Shown here in pieces: positions 22,910 through 34,622 of a DNA stretch of 64,000 nt. A program made the translations under genes and the position numbers. A model generated the notes under the pieces. The model was not told the DNA's origin and ran no database searches. It saw only the letters and a list, made by a program, of their open reading frames with translations. Numbering within the stretch: the stretch's first letter is position 1; each line of letters starts with the position of its first letter. The DNA is taken from NCBI GenBank assembly GCA_037042185.1, contig JAXQJY010000030.1, forward strand, positions 1,674,001 through 1,738,000, given 5' to 3'. The DNA comes from Sordariomycetes sp. S80-01Y. Lineage: Eukaryota; Ascomycota; Sordariomycetes.

Positions 22910-23639
22910 CCTCCTCTTTTCTTCGATTCCTCCTCTCCTGTGCTCTCTCTCCTGCATATGCGTATATACGACGCTACCCTACGAGCACGTTACTGACCCT
23001 GGTTGTCGCCGGCATTGAAACGTCCTTCGACCGCCATCCCAGCTGCCCCCGTTTAGCGTCGCTTCAGCCCGTGGATCTTTACTCGGCCTGTCCAACCGAC
23101 GGCATTGGCTTAATCAGGGCCGCGCCCATCGCTTCCAACCCCCCGCCCTCTCGAACCCCTCGACCTTATTTGTACGACCCAGGCTCTCTTCTAGCAAGAC
23201 CTCGCGACATTCCCTGGCGGAATTGGCACGACCAATCCTCGTTGATCTGCCTAGGGAACCTCATCAGGTCATTCGGACCGTCAGATTCCCGCCACCACCA
23301 AGCTGTTCCAGCGCGAACATGATCTGCACCTAACGTAGCGTCGTCAATCTCCCTTGCGTCCGCCCCGAGCTTAATTGCAATCGAGCTACATCCTGCCTTT
23401 GCTTGTGCAGCCACAACTGAGCTCTCGCCGGACCATCCGACTTCCCGACCATTCTGTCTGCCTTTCGCTGGCTCAGGCACACGATCGCCCAGCTCTGTCT
23501 TCCTACAGGCGCAAGAAAGCACGACACGAGCCGCCTCCACGATACTGTTTGAATTGACCAGCACGTCGGGTGTCGCTGCATCTGGCGTGCCCCGAAATCC
23601 TCCAAAACGGCGTCGCCACCAGACTCGGATTGCAGAGAG
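22910..23639 (+). promoter_or_regulatory. Probable promoter and long 5' leader of the gene at 23640
   Basis: A pyrimidine-rich tract (about 22910-22955), typical of fungal transcription start regions, lies about 690 bp upstream of the next start codon. Just after it, at 22958, a 12-codon upstream ORF begins (ATG to TGA at 22996). If transcription starts here, the mRNA has a long leader with upstream ATGs. Confidence 0.35.
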
Positions 23640-24878
23640 ATGGCGATGGATGCGTTGAAAAACCTCACCAACAATATTCCGGGGTGGCTGTTGCGCCTGG
23701 ATGAGCTGAGCAGCCAGGTCGACAAACGCCAGGCCGAGCTGGCCGCCATCGCGGCAGCCGAGCCACACAATGGATCGGAAACGAAGTCGCTGCGCAACAA
23801 GGGCTCGCAAGAATCCTTGAAACCCCAGGATGACGGTCCTTCCAACATCCCTCCGCCTCTCGAGCCCGAACCCGAGAGCCCAGCGCAAGCAGAGAACACG
23901 ACCTCACAACCCGCACCACCGCGAACACCACCGCAAGACATGCAGAAGCCGCGAACGCCAACAAGTCCGGGGGCTGGAGGCATTGCAGCGGCACACAGGG
24001 TGCCGCCGGCTGCTCACGCGAGAGCAAAGTCACAGGTCAAGAAGAGGGTCCGATCACCCTCGATGATGTCCGCAGAGAACGCACCTCAGGCGTTCCGAAC
24101 GAGGACCATGATAATCGTATACTACGACAGCTACGTGCAAGGCTTCTTCGACGATCTCGTACGGTTCATCTCGTCAAGCAGGAACTTGATGAGAAAGGCA
24201 AAAATGGCTGCAAAGGTCGCTCAGATCAAGAAAATGGCTGAGGCGGACGTGACGAGGGGCGACGGCGAGGCCGATTCGGACAACCCTCTACCGACCATGC
24301 GTTACATGAGCTCGCGGAGAATGGGTCCCATGGGCGGCCTAGGTAGGCCAGGCTTTGGCCCCCCGGGCCCCAACGATAAACCTGATGTCTACGATGACCT
24401 CGATCAGGGGCTTGACGTGGTCCAAAGCACTTGCGAGCACGGCGCTCACCAGTTCTTGAGGGATGCCGACTGCAACGACGAGATCGAGAAAATCAAACAT
24501 AAGATGCGTACTGTGCTGGACTCGGCGCGCAAGGAAATCGAGCGCGTACAGCGCGAGGATCCAGAGCTCGCCAAGGAGACCGGCGAGCTCAACAGGCCGC
24601 GTGCTTGTCGGCCGATTAGTATTCGCCGCGAGCTCACCTCGTCTCAGAAAGACTTGAACTCCTTGGCGAAGGAAGATTCGGGTAAGCTTGAACCGGCCCG
24701 TTCAGCGCGCTCTAAGAGCTCCTTTATCGAGCCAGCGACGAGCGCACTCGAGGTCGACAACAACGAGGATGACGACGACGAGGGCATCGACATCGACGCT
24801 CAGCTGTCGAAGATCCAGTACAGATCAACACGGGGTATGCGACAACCCCGTCAATATGTTCCCAGGAACGGGGCATGA
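23640..24878 (+). CDS. Conserved fungal protein of unknown function
   Basis: A single exon encodes 412 residues. The N-terminus (MAMDALKNLTNNIPGWL, then a helical LDELSSQVDKRQAELAAI) looks structured and partly coiled coil. A Pro/Glu-rich linker follows (about 50-135). A second ordered block starts near 153 (RTRTMIIVYYDSYVQGFFDDLVRFIS) and continues with a basic helix (LMRKAKMAAKVAQIKKM). A third lies at about 255-320 (DLDQGLDVVQSTCEHGAHQFLRD, then a Lys/Glu-rich helix), and the C-terminus carries an acidic run (NEDDDDEGID) before IDAQLSKIQYRSTRGMRQPRQY. No signal peptide or membrane span. I cannot name it, but alternating ordered and disordered blocks suggest a scaffold or chromatin/RNA-associated protein; this is a guess. 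Confidence 0.8.
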   Translation: MAMDALKNLTNNIPGWLLRLDELSSQVDKRQAELAAIAAAEPHNGSETKSLRNKGSQESLKPQDDGPSNIPPPLEPEPESPAQAENTTSQPAPPRTPPQDMQKPRTPTSPGAGGIAAAHRVPPAAHARAKSQVKKRVRSPSMMSAENAPQAFRTRTMIIVYYDSYVQGFFDDLVRFISSSRNLMRKAKMAAKVAQIKKMAEADVTRGDGEADSDNPLPTMRYMSSRRMGPMGGLGRPGFGPPGPNDKPDVYDDLDQGLDVVQSTCEHGAHQFLRDADCNDEIEKIKHKMRTVLDSARKEIERVQREDPELAKETGELNRPRACRPISIRRELTSSQKDLNSLAKEDSGKLEPARSARSKSSFIEPATSALEVDNNEDDDDEGIDIDAQLSKIQYRSTRGMRQPRQYVPRNGA

Positions 24879-25581
24879 TTGGATCCTGGTCATAGCGATA
24901 TACTGAGCGTTCTGTGGTTTTGCATGTGGCTGGAAGCCATTGGCGTTTTGGGTGCACCGGGGCGGTCTAGCTATGGGTATTTCTTTTGGCATTTGGCTAG
25001 CGTTGTAAAATTCGTATCCTTCAGAATCCGTTTTTGGGCATAGGCGAGAGGATTATGTCTGGAAGCAGGTCCTAAGAGGTTGGCGACCATATTGTCAGCA
25101 TCATGACAGCAATGCTCTTCCTCGCCCTTTTGGCATCACCCTATCTATAGAGATGATTGAATGACGAACGGATTAAAATAATACTACTTATACCAACGAT
25201 AATAAGTCGCTACCTTGATTAAAGAAAGAAGCAATGCGTTCACTCAGTCAGTACGGATTACCTCGCTGGCAGTGAAGGGGCGGGAGCCGTCACGACTCGT
25301 GGGACAAATGTGGGGCGACTTGTCGCGAAACCCAGATGACGTTCCGCGGCTCGAACCGCCCAGTACAGCAGATACCATATAGTAGTAGTAATCGACCTGG
25401 TCATCCCACCTTCGCGCGACATCACCACCGCCTGTTCGCGACTCCGAAATCCAGACCCTCCGCAAGGCAACGACCCGATCGATCGAGGGACTGACGACAG
25501 GAGCATGGGGATAGATCAGACCTGAGCGTCGGGTCGCTAATCAGCACCTCACCGAGCTCGCGATAGCTCCCATTGCCCACC
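24879..25581. other. Intergenic region upstream of VPS15
   Basis: No gene seen. It holds the 3' end of the preceding gene and the promoter of VPS15. Confidence 0.5.
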
Positions 25582-28500
25582 ATGGGTCAGGGCTTCTCGC
25601 TGGCGACGCCATCGGCCGGCTCGACTGGCATCGACATCCCCCACCTTAGCGACATACAATACGAGCGCAGTATTGGAAATGGCCGATTCTTGAAGAGCAT
25701 ACGGGGCCGAACGGAGAACGGCGTGGTCTTGGTCAAGGTGCTTGTCAAGCCGTACACGGAAGTCAAGCTGGACAAGTATCGGAAAAAGATCATAGGTATT
25801 GCTGGCCCGCCCATCTGTAATTCAGTTCAATCTGACTGTTCTAGATCAGCGCAAAGCACTGTCCGACGTCCCAAACGCACTCGCCTTCCAACGCATCGTC
25901 GAGACCGAAACAAACGGCTACCTCGTCCGCCAGTTCCTCTACTCCTCCCTATACGACCGCCTCAGCACCCGCCCCTTCCTTGAGGACATTGAGAAGAAAT
26001 GGCTCGCCTTTCAGCTCCTCTGCGCCTTGCGCGACTGCCACGCACGCGAGATCTACCACGGCGACATCAAGGCGCAGAACGTTCTCGTGACGTCCTGGAA
26101 TTGGCTGTATCTGACGGACTTCTCGTCCGCTTTCAAGCCCGTCATGCTACCGGACGACAATCCCGGTGACTTTTCGTACTTTTTTGATACGAGCGGCAGG
26201 CGGACATGTTACATTGCGCCAGAGAGATTCTATGCTGCTGGGGAGACGCCGCCCCAGAAACCGAGGATGACGTGGGCGATGGATATCTTCAGTGCGGGCT
26301 GCGTGATCGCTCAGATGTTTCTTGAATCTGAGATCTTCAGTCTGGCGCAGCTGTACAAGTACCGCAGGGGCGAGTACGATCCGGTCATAACACATCTCGG
26401 AGTGATATCGGACAAGGACGTTCGCGAGATGATATCGCACATGATTCAACTAGACCCAGAGAAGCGGTACTCGGCGGACCAGTACCTCGAGTTCTGGAAG
26501 GGGAAGGTCTTCCCATCCTACTTCTACAACTTCTTGCACCAGTATATGGAGCTCATCACGGATCCTTCTTCCGGGAACAGCGCCATGTCGAGTTCACAGA
26601 AGAATCTTGGGGAGTCCGATGATCGAATAGACCGCGTCTACCTCGACTTCGATAAAATATCTTACTTTCTCGGCTACCAGCAGGAGAAGCGGATACTTGA
26701 CCATGAACGGTGGCAATCGAGGCTGGGTCTAAATCACTTCCCGGTGCGGCTCAGTATACCAAATCACGAACATTTCGTGTCAGCAGACCTCGAGCCCCCT
26801 GAAGACGACGGTACGCTGATCTTCTTGACGCTCGTTGTCTCGTCACTACGCAACACAGCTCGGGTGTCCTCGAGGACTCGAGCATGCGACATTCTCCTCG
26901 CCTTCGCCGAAAGGGTCACCGACGAGGCAAAGTTGGATCGGGTCTTGCCGTACTTGTTGACACTAGTCAATAAGGATGAGACAGACGTCGTCAAGATCGC
27001 CGCTATACGAGCTATAACACAGCTGCTGCAGCTGGTCAAGATGGTCACTCCCATTAACGCTCACGTGCTGGTGGAGTACGTTCTACCCCGGATGGACGTC
27101 GCCCTGGGTACAAAGAACAGAATATCGAGTCCTTTGGTTCGAGGGACCTACGCTTCATGCCTGGGAAGCTTGGCTACCACCGGACAGCGCTTTCTCGAGG
27201 TCGCTAGCAGCTTCAGGGCAGATGGCTCAATGCCGATCACGGACCCTGAGGTCGAACCAGGGGCGGACGCCGAGGCGAACTTTGAAAGTGTCTTCGACAA
27301 TGCTGGGCGGCAGTTGTTCGATGTGCTCGAGAGCCATACGAAGCAGTTGGTGGAAGACCCAGACGCACACGTTCGACGAGCATTCTTAGCTTCTGTACCC
27401 GAGTTGTGTATGTTCTTCCAGGACGACTCAAACGACATCTTGCTCACGCATCTTAACACCTACCTCAATGACCGAGACTGGACCCTCAAATGCGCGTTTC
27501 TCGACACGATTGTCGGAATCGCCACATTCATAGGAAGCACAAGCCTCGAGGAGTTCATGCTACCGCTCATGGTACAGGCCTTGACAGATACAGAAGAGCA
27601 TGTTCTGCAATCCGTACTACACTCGCTGGCTCAACTTGCTGGCCTCGGTCTTTTGTCTAGACCCAAGGTCTGGGAGTTGGTTGATCTCATCGGCCGGTTT
27701 ACGATGCATCCCAACATTTGGATCCGTGAAGCTGCGTCCGAGTTTGTTTCCAAGGCAGCAACATACCTTGAAGAGGCGGATGTGAGGTGTATTTTGATGC
27801 CGCTGATCAAGCCCTTCCTCAAGATCGGATATTTGACCGACTTCGCCGAGGTGAATCTCCTTGACTCTCTGAAGAAGCCCATCAATAGGGCTGTTTTCGA
27901 CCAGGCTGTGACCTGGGCCCTTAAAGCGGATCAAGGTGTCTTCTGGAAATCAATGCAGCACGTGCGTTCTCTTGCAGCTAGATCCTCAAAGGACCTTAAC
28001 CAAAGCTCGATGGGTAAGACAGCCCGCAACGAGGAGGACGAACAGTGGCTGGCCAAGCTCAAAGGCCTGGGTCTGAAGCAGGAGGATGAGCTCAAGCTAC
28101 TAGCTCTAAGAGAGTTTATGTGGCGGCTGAGCAAGATGAAGAACCGTGACTCTGCCAATGGGGAGAACTCGAACACATCTGGTCATGTTTCGTTGAAGGC
28201 GCTGGGTGTCACGCCGCAGACTGTGTTCTTCAACGACGTACCAATCAAGGACCCCAATGCGCCGGTCAATCTGGATCCGTCTGGACCATACACAATCGCG
28301 GACGCACTTCTTGACGCTTCAATGACCATCGACGACTCTGTCGGTAAGAGGAAACGAGCCGCCGCGAACCTCCACAAGAACCGCGTGCAAAGCGTCGGAC
28401 CAAGACCTTCGTCAGGTCGACTCTTGTCTCCGCCTGGCTCCGGACGGGCTAGCTCGATGGATTCGCGAGCCGCCGGCAGGAACAACAGCGAGGCTGCGGT

Positions 28501-30181
28501 GAACGATGGGCCCTATTCCTCTAGGAGAGCTATCCGCCACACCTCCAGTGCGCTCAATCTGCTCGACCGCAAAGACAGCAACAAGTCCGTCCCTGAAACC
28601 GGAACATCGGATGCCAATGCATTTGGCGAAGTCGAAGGCCCCTTCGTACAGGAGCAGCATGACGATTTGCCTTCTACACCAGGCGTGGGAGCTCAGAGGG
28701 ACGGGCCGAGACCGAACAAACATAGCTACGATGGTACTGATCCCAACATCCAGAAGATGTTGGACAACATGTATCTGGAGAACTTCCCTAGAGATACCAG
28801 GGACTTTGGCCCGACGGTCCTCCCAATTTCCCGCTCGAAGAACAACAACGTCAGCGCTGGAACCCGCCAAGAGCCATGGAAGCCAGAGGGCAAGCTTGTC
28901 GCTACATTTGGGGAACACAAGGGTCCCACTACTCGAGTGCTCCCGTCGCCTGACCACGTCTTCTTCATCACTGGCGGGCATGATGGAGCCGTCAAGGTAT
29001 GGGATACCGCCCGCCTCGAGAGAAACATCACGCATCGGTCGAGGCAGACTCACAAGCACGCTGAGGGCGCCGGGGTCACATCTCTGTGCTTCGTCGAGAA
29101 CACGCACTGTTTCGTCAGCTGCGCAACGGATGGAAGTGTCCACGTTGTCAAAGTTGATACCCTCACAGCCGGCGGCGTCGTCAGATACGGCAAACTACGA
29201 CTGCTTAGGGAGTACCAGCTCCCGGAGGGCGAGTTCGCAACATGGACAGAGCACTTCAAGCAAGACACCGCATCCGTTCTTGTCATTGCTACCAATCGCT
29301 CTCGCATTCTAGGCATCGACCTCCGACAGATGGCTGTCCTATACGTGCTCGAGAACCCAGTTCATCACGGCACGCCGACCTGCTTCGTTCTCGATAGAAA
29401 GCGGAACTGGCTTTGCGTCGGCACGTCGCACGGCGTGATGGATCTCTGGGATCTGCGATTCCGAATGCGTCTCAAAGCCTTTGGCATACCCGGCAAAGGC
29501 GCTATCTACCGTCTGTCGCTGCACCCTACGAAGGGCAGGGGCAAATGGATATGCGTTGCTGGCGGAACGGGTCAAGGGGAAGTAACTGTTTGGGATCTAG
29601 AGCGCAGCGTTTGCAGAGAAATTTACCGCACGGGCAACAGCAAAGAAGGGCCAAAGAACTACGAAGCCTGGGAAGTCGACGAAGACAAACCAGAAGGCAT
29701 GCTAGGTCGCTATGGCACAAGCCTCGAACCCAGCGAGATGGCGAACGCGGACCGTGGCGTACGCGCAATGGTTGTCGGAACAGGCTCCCCCGAGGAGTCT
29801 CGCGATGTGCGCCACGCATACATCGTCACCGCCGGGTCGGACAAGCGTCTTCGCTACTGGGACATACCGCGACCCGAAACTTCAGTTATTTACAGCGGCC
29901 TACTGCCTGATGAGGCCAGGCCGACATACACAGCCAGCAATCCCACCACGGGCTTGAATTTGAACACGGAGCGCTTCCCAAGGGCAGCGCCTACGGCAAA
30001 CAATGCGGCCAAGGGAAGGACTGCCAACGGGAAGACGCCAAGGAGTACGGTTATAAGCCAGCAGCAGCAGCAGGTGTTACAGAGCCACGTCGACGCGGTG
30101 CTTGACGTGGCCATGTTGGAGTGGCCATTTCCCATGAGTGTGAGCGTTGATCGGTCAGGGATCGTCTTTGTCTATCAGTAG
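25582..30181 (+). CDS. VPS15: Vps15 protein kinase-like regulatory subunit of the Vps34 PI3-kinase
   Basis: Scaffolds Vps34 on endosomes and autophagic membranes. Exon 1 (25582-25795) and exon 2 (25845-30181) give 1516 residues. The start at 25582 gives MGQGFSLA, an N-terminal glycine suited to myristoylation as in yeast Vps15. The kinase domain has the family's odd motifs: a glycine loop reduced to GNGRFL, YHGDIKAQN near residue 142 in place of HRDLK, DFS in place of DFG, and YIAPERF. HEAT-like helical repeats follow (about 380-800: VLPYLLTLVNKDETDVVKIAAI, split across repeats). The C-terminal half carries a WD40 propeller starting with LVATFGEHKGPTTRV near 1100 and ending IVFVYQ. A Ser-rich linker lies between. 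Length is close to other fungal Vps15 proteins. Confidence 0.96.
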
Positions 30182-30675
30182 TGACGGTTGGTCTCCCGGG
30201 CTCTGGAAGTCGCCTTTGCACATTTCTACATAGATCTGCTGAAGCTACGAGGCTGGAGGAGGTGGGAGTATGTAAATATCCCCTATGACGTCTTTCGGTT
30301 CTCGAGACCATTGAACTAGAAGCCAGTCTTAAGCCCAAGTGTTTCAATACCGAGTACATTGAGTATATAGCCAGTTTATCCATACCCCAGAGTCTTCTTG
30401 TCATCGCCTACGGATCCATCGACTGGCGCTGGCGGCGATGTCGCGGGGCAAACCATCCGCCCCACATAAATTCTGCCGGCATCTTGAAAGCTTCCACGGT
30501 CCTCAGCCTTGCTAACCGCAACTTTTAACGGCCGACCAGAGCACGCGACAAGCCACACAACACCCCGCGAAACCACACCGACCGTCATCCACACGTGTTC
30601 AATCGCCCCGAGCGCGCACGAGAGACGAGATACGAGCACAGGAAAAGTCACACGGTAACCACACAGTCGCCCAAG
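30182..30675. other. Intergenic region between VPS15 and LEA1
   Basis: No gene seen; holds the VPS15 3' end and the promoter of the next gene, which runs in the same direction. Confidence 0.5.
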
Positions 30676-31679
30676 ATGAGGCTCACGGCAGACCTCATCC
30701 ACGACTCCCTCTCCTACCTCAACCCCCTCAAGGAGCGCGAGCTCGACCTCCGAGGTACGCAGCCCCGAAAAGAACAGATACTACACGTGAAAGATCTAGA
30801 GCAGAGTTGATACAATCCTTCTACGGGACCAACAGGTCATCGAATCCCCGCCATTGAGAACCTGGGCGTCGCAGGCGTAAGTTTCTTTCCCCTCCCTTTG
30901 CCCTCTAGTTCGGCGAAGCGAGGAGCCCGAGGGAGGATGAGCGCTAACGGTTGCGGCAGCCGCATGACTGCATAGACTTCACAGACAACGACGTCCAGAT
31001 CCTGGGCAACTTCCCTCTCTCCCCCCGCCTCACGACGCTCCTGCTGGCGAACAACCGCGTCGCGGCGATACAGGCGACGCTGTCGACCTCGGTGCCGAAC
31101 CTGCGCAATTTGGTCCTGAGCGGAAACAACCTGGCGGAGCTGGCGGATATCGACGCCTTGGGACGGTGTTCGAGGTTGACGCATTTGGTGCTGGAGGGGA
31201 ACCCGATCACAAAAAAGGAGGTGCGTATCCTTTGGTGTGCTTCATCACCGGCAGCAGCTAATTGGTGCTAGAACTACCGATATTGGGTTCTCTGGAGGTG
31301 TCCTCACGTGAGGTTCCTGGACTACACCAAGGTTAAGGATGCAGAGCGCGAGAAGGGACGGGAGTTGTTCGGAACGGATGAGGAGCCCACAGCCCTAGCG
31401 CAGACGGTACGTTTTCGCCCCCGTCCAACCCTCACAAGAATCCTAACTGAGCTGGGAAAAACGCAGATCATGGGGCAGAAGTCCAAGGGCGTACCCGCCG
31501 CCAACGGCACCGCACAGCCCTCCAAGCTCTCGCGCATAAAGCTCACCGAGTCCGAGAAGAAGAAGATCCAGGAGAGGATCAAGAACGCGACGAGTCTGCA
31601 GGAGATCCTGGCGCTAGAGAAGGAGCTTGGAGAGGGCAGGCTGCCCACAGGCCTGGGGGGCGATGCTATGGAGGAGTAG
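30676..31679 (+). CDS. LEA1: U2 snRNP protein A' (Lea1)
   Basis: Leucine-rich-repeat subunit of the U2 snRNP that pairs with U2B'' on U2 snRNA stem-loop IV during pre-mRNA splicing. Five exons (30676-30754, 30836-30876, 30960-31220, 31272-31406, 31467-31679) give 242 residues; all joints keep frame. The N-terminus MRLTADLIHDSLSYLNPL and then ELDLRGHRIPAIENLG match the family. LRR units run through residues about 40-120 (FTDNDVQILGNFPL, LTTLLLANNRV, LRNLVLSGNN, LTHLVLEGNPIT). The capping segment NYRYWVLWRCPHVRFLDY follows, then a charged C-terminal helix (TESEKKKIQERIKNATS). Four introns in a short gene agree with the many introns typical of this family in fungi. It follows VPS15 on the same strand. 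Confidence 0.95.
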
Positions 31680-32142
31680 CAGGCCGGCTGCGTTTTATCA
31701 AAAGGAGTCTGTTGCACTTTGGGTGTCTTGTTTCCAAATGCGGAGTTGCGTTTGCGTAGAGTGATTAAGTGATTTCGACTATTGCAGGCTCTTGATGCTA
31801 TCTCTCATTCTAGACTTTGCGGTTCACAGGATCTCCAAATGTTCACCTATCCTTCTCAGGCTGCGATGTCCTGATTAACCAATTTGTCAGCGGCGAGAGA
31901 CCGTTCGTGTGCACGCCAGCTCGGGGAAAATGCCCATCCAGGCTCTGAGCCGAGTCAGGTGCCTGATGCTCGAGCCTCTGGCCCGTAGTCTGAACACCCC
32001 GTGCACGATCATGTCCCTGCCTCGTCTCCGACTGCATGCGTTCACTTGGGCTGCACTGCTCATGCTCAGGCGATCTCCCAGCGGAGATATGAGTAGCACC
32101 ATCCTGTCGTCCCGGCGTCTCTCCCATGCCATCAACGAAGTT
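31680..32142. other. Convergent intergenic stretch between LEA1 and DPB3
   Basis: Holds the facing 3' ends of the two genes. No additional gene seen. Confidence 0.5.
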
Positions 32143-32776
32143 CTAACCCGTCATCTGAACATCGTCGTCACGACCGCCCGTACCGCGCGCCTGTCTCATC
32201 TCCAACTCCAGCTGCTCACTCGGATCCTGCGTCTCCTCCGGCACGACAATCCTGTCCCTCGTGGGCGGCCTCACCGCAAACGCAGCGTCCCCGTTCACGA
32301 TGCTAGGCGACTCCTGGACCGCGGCAGTCGGGTTCGCCGCGCCGTTGGCGGTGACAGGCCTCTCCGCAGCGGCAGGCTTGGGGTTCGCGTTCTTGGCGTT
32401 CTTGATGGTCTTGTAGGGCACCGTCTTGGGCACCACGTCCTCGAGGAACTCGAGGTTGTCCTGCCGGGCCACGGCGTTGGCGACGTCCTTGTACTGGATG
32501 TTGCGGCGCGGCTTGGTGTCGACCTTGGCCTGGGTGTGGGACTCCTCGGCGAGGTGCTGGATGAACATCTCGGCGGCGAGGGTGATGACAAAGGCGGCGT
32601 TGTTGGAGCAGATGGCGATGTCCTGGTCCTGGGCGATAATGCGCTTGATTCTAGACACTGGAAGGGGGTAGGGTCAGCGGGCATGTAAGATGAGCGGACG
32701 GATGAGACTCACGCGGTAGCTGGGCTTGGCCTGTTGGCTCCTTCCGTGGAGGGATGGCTGTGGTGTTGTATGGCAT
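32143..32776 (-). CDS. DPB3: Histone-fold protein, DNA polymerase epsilon subunit Dpb3-like
   Basis: Small non-catalytic histone-fold subunit of the leading-strand polymerase, pairing with Dpb4 and binding DNA and nucleosomes. Exon 1 (32776-32713) and exon 2 (32657-32143) give 192 residues over a 55-bp intron. The short N-terminus MPYNTTAIPPRKEPTGQ leads into LPLSRIKRIIAQDQDIAICS, the NF-YC-type histone fold, then AAFVITLAAEMFIQHLA and RRNIQYKDVANAVARQDNLEFL. The C-terminal 90 residues (Ala/Pro/Asn, then acidic) look disordered. The family also includes CHRAC and NF-YC subunits, so Dpb3 rather than another histone-fold partner is the best but not the only reading. It converges with LEA1. Confidence 0.85.
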
Positions 32777-33404
32777 CTTGGCTGTGATTGTTCTAGGGGC
32801 TTGCGAGGATGAGACGGTGAAAGTGCGGAATGAGTCCTGAGATGCGTCAGCATGCTGTTGGCGGTTGAGGCTCTCCCGAATGCCTGAAGACACTGAGCCT
32901 CACGGAGACCAGCTCACTTACTCGGACACAACTGATACAGTCCAGAACCAAGTCTCAAAACCAATTCCCAGTGGTGCTTTCTTCACTGCTCTCACAGAGA
33001 TGAAGTGCTCTGGTCACTCTAATCCGGCGGAAATGAAGACGAGGTCAAGCGTCCAAGTCGGCGGCCGTCGAGATGGTATGAGAGCTTTCTGACGCTGGCC
33101 TCGGTTTCGACTCGTTGCGAAAAAATGATCTGATGGTCGGAGTTGGCTGGTATAGATAGACATGGACGTCTCTCACACTCTGGAGCGCGTTCTCGACGCG
33201 GCGTTGACGTGGGCGCTGATGCACCAAAGCGGGATATGCATCGAGCGAGCTTTCCACCACCGAGAAGAACATCAGGGGCGATTGACACTACTAAACATCT
33301 TCATCTACTGGCTGAACTTGGAGTTCACGCCAACGAAATAAAATGACCAGTCTCAAGTTAAAAGAACAAGTAGTGAAAGACATGGCTGGTCGTAGTGGAG
33401 AGCA
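32777..33404. other. Intergenic region at the edge of the accessory island
   Basis: Contains the DPB3 promoter. No gene seen. To the right, gene density and gene quality drop sharply. Confidence 0.5.
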
Positions 33405-33758
33405 TCAATTGTCCCAAGTGTTTACTAAAAGATTTGGCTCAAGGCCACCATTTGCACTGCTGCGCATAGGCGCTGGGATACCGTTCACACTCCGGGAAGT
33501 TCTTGTGAGAAACGTACGGAGGCGCTCAGGCAGTGATTTAACGCGGGCGTCGACATGTATCTTATTGCGGAGATAATCTTCGTTTACCACATGTCGGCCG
33601 GTATCCTAGGGTGGGAATAAATACCCATTCTCTGGAGGGTAGGACACCTCGATGAAGTGCTGGTAGATGGCGGTTAAGGCGGCGACGAGCTCGTCTTCGT
33701 AATAAGCCAGCGGCGAGTCCTCCGCAGGGACTCCGTAAACTCTGGGAGCTTGGTTCAT
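33405..33758 (-). pseudogene. Short uncharacterised ORF interrupted by an in-frame TAG (or split by a 42-nt intron)
   Basis: From the ATG at 33758 a protein-like frame runs for 50 codons (MNQAPRVYGVPAEDSPLAYY, then EDELVAALTAIYQHF) to a TAG at 33608-33606. The same frame then stays open for 66 more codons (DTGRHVVNEDYLRNKI and on) to a TAA/TGA-type end at 33405. Either the TAG is a disabling mutation, or a 42-nt intron (GTGTCC at 33647 to the AG of this TAG) removes it. Such an intron would be very short for this window, and it would discard the coding-like YPPENGYLFPP, so I favour a broken gene. I do not recognise the family. A TATA-like sequence lies about 195 bp upstream. Confidence 0.4.
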
Positions 33759-34622
33759 ATTAGACAGAGTATTTTTTTCTGGGGGTTACATGATGTTTTT
33801 GGTGTTTGTTCCTGCGCGGCCGCGCTGGTGTGCTGAGTAGGATAAATCGAATTCACGATGCGCGCTTCCCTCCTCACTCGAGCACAGAGCTACCCTGCAC
33901 TCGGGAGTAACCTCCTTTCGAAACGCAGGACTTTCCTGAGAGGCCTGGCTGCATTATATATAGCGTATGAACTCTCAGAGATCTAGCCATAAAGGTTCAC
34001 CAAGCTACTGAGAGGGTCTCAGAGGAAGTATCAATTAACAGTAGGTTTGTTCCACTCCCGCAACGTCATTGAAGAGTCAGACTTGTAGAGTATCCTGCGT
34101 GCTGTTTAGGACCGGCTCTTGATAGTACCTGAGCTTGCCCTGCTACCGATCAGTCGATGATTCCATCAATCTGAGTATCGATTCCTCCCACGCCTATACA
34201 CCAGCTTCGCTTCGCGGAGAACTGCGACCCGCAACTGGGAGTAAAAAGAGCCCCGGCAAGGGCTTCGTTGGATGAGTCGATTCGGACTTCCCGTGGGCGC
34301 TGTCTGTCGGTAGGAGACGGCGTCCAGTCAGATCGGGTGCGCCTGGTGTTGAGAACACCCGAAGTTGTTGTTTCATTTGTTTCTTGAGGTTTGTCAGGGT
34401 ACTCGCAATCAACACTCGCAGCAGCACAGAGTGGTCGAGGCCAAGCAGTCGTACGTACATGGGATCGCAATCGTGGAAGACCGCCAAAAGCGACACTTAA
34501 ATGCCAGGTAATTCAAATTGATACAAGAACTGTTGAGCAGCATATCACGCGGCCGCCCAACCGAATTATGCAGGCGGAGCAATTGCGGCGCCTCTCAACC
34601 AGCTTTTCTGGACTCTGGGAGG
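33759..34622. other. Intergenic stretch with a TATA-like element
   Basis: Contains TATATATA at about 33953-33961, placed to serve the small ORF at 33405-33758 on the minus strand. No other gene is supported here. Confidence 0.4.

Noticed and set aside
18260-23639. Secondary-metabolite cluster, CRISPR array or transposon
   Set aside because: No synthase or transposase motif, no regularly spaced repeats and no terminal repeats were seen here or elsewhere in the window.
25573-25581. Start of VPS15 three codons upstream
   Set aside because: The codon is TTG, and the ATG at 25582 gives the N-terminal glycine expected for myristoylation.
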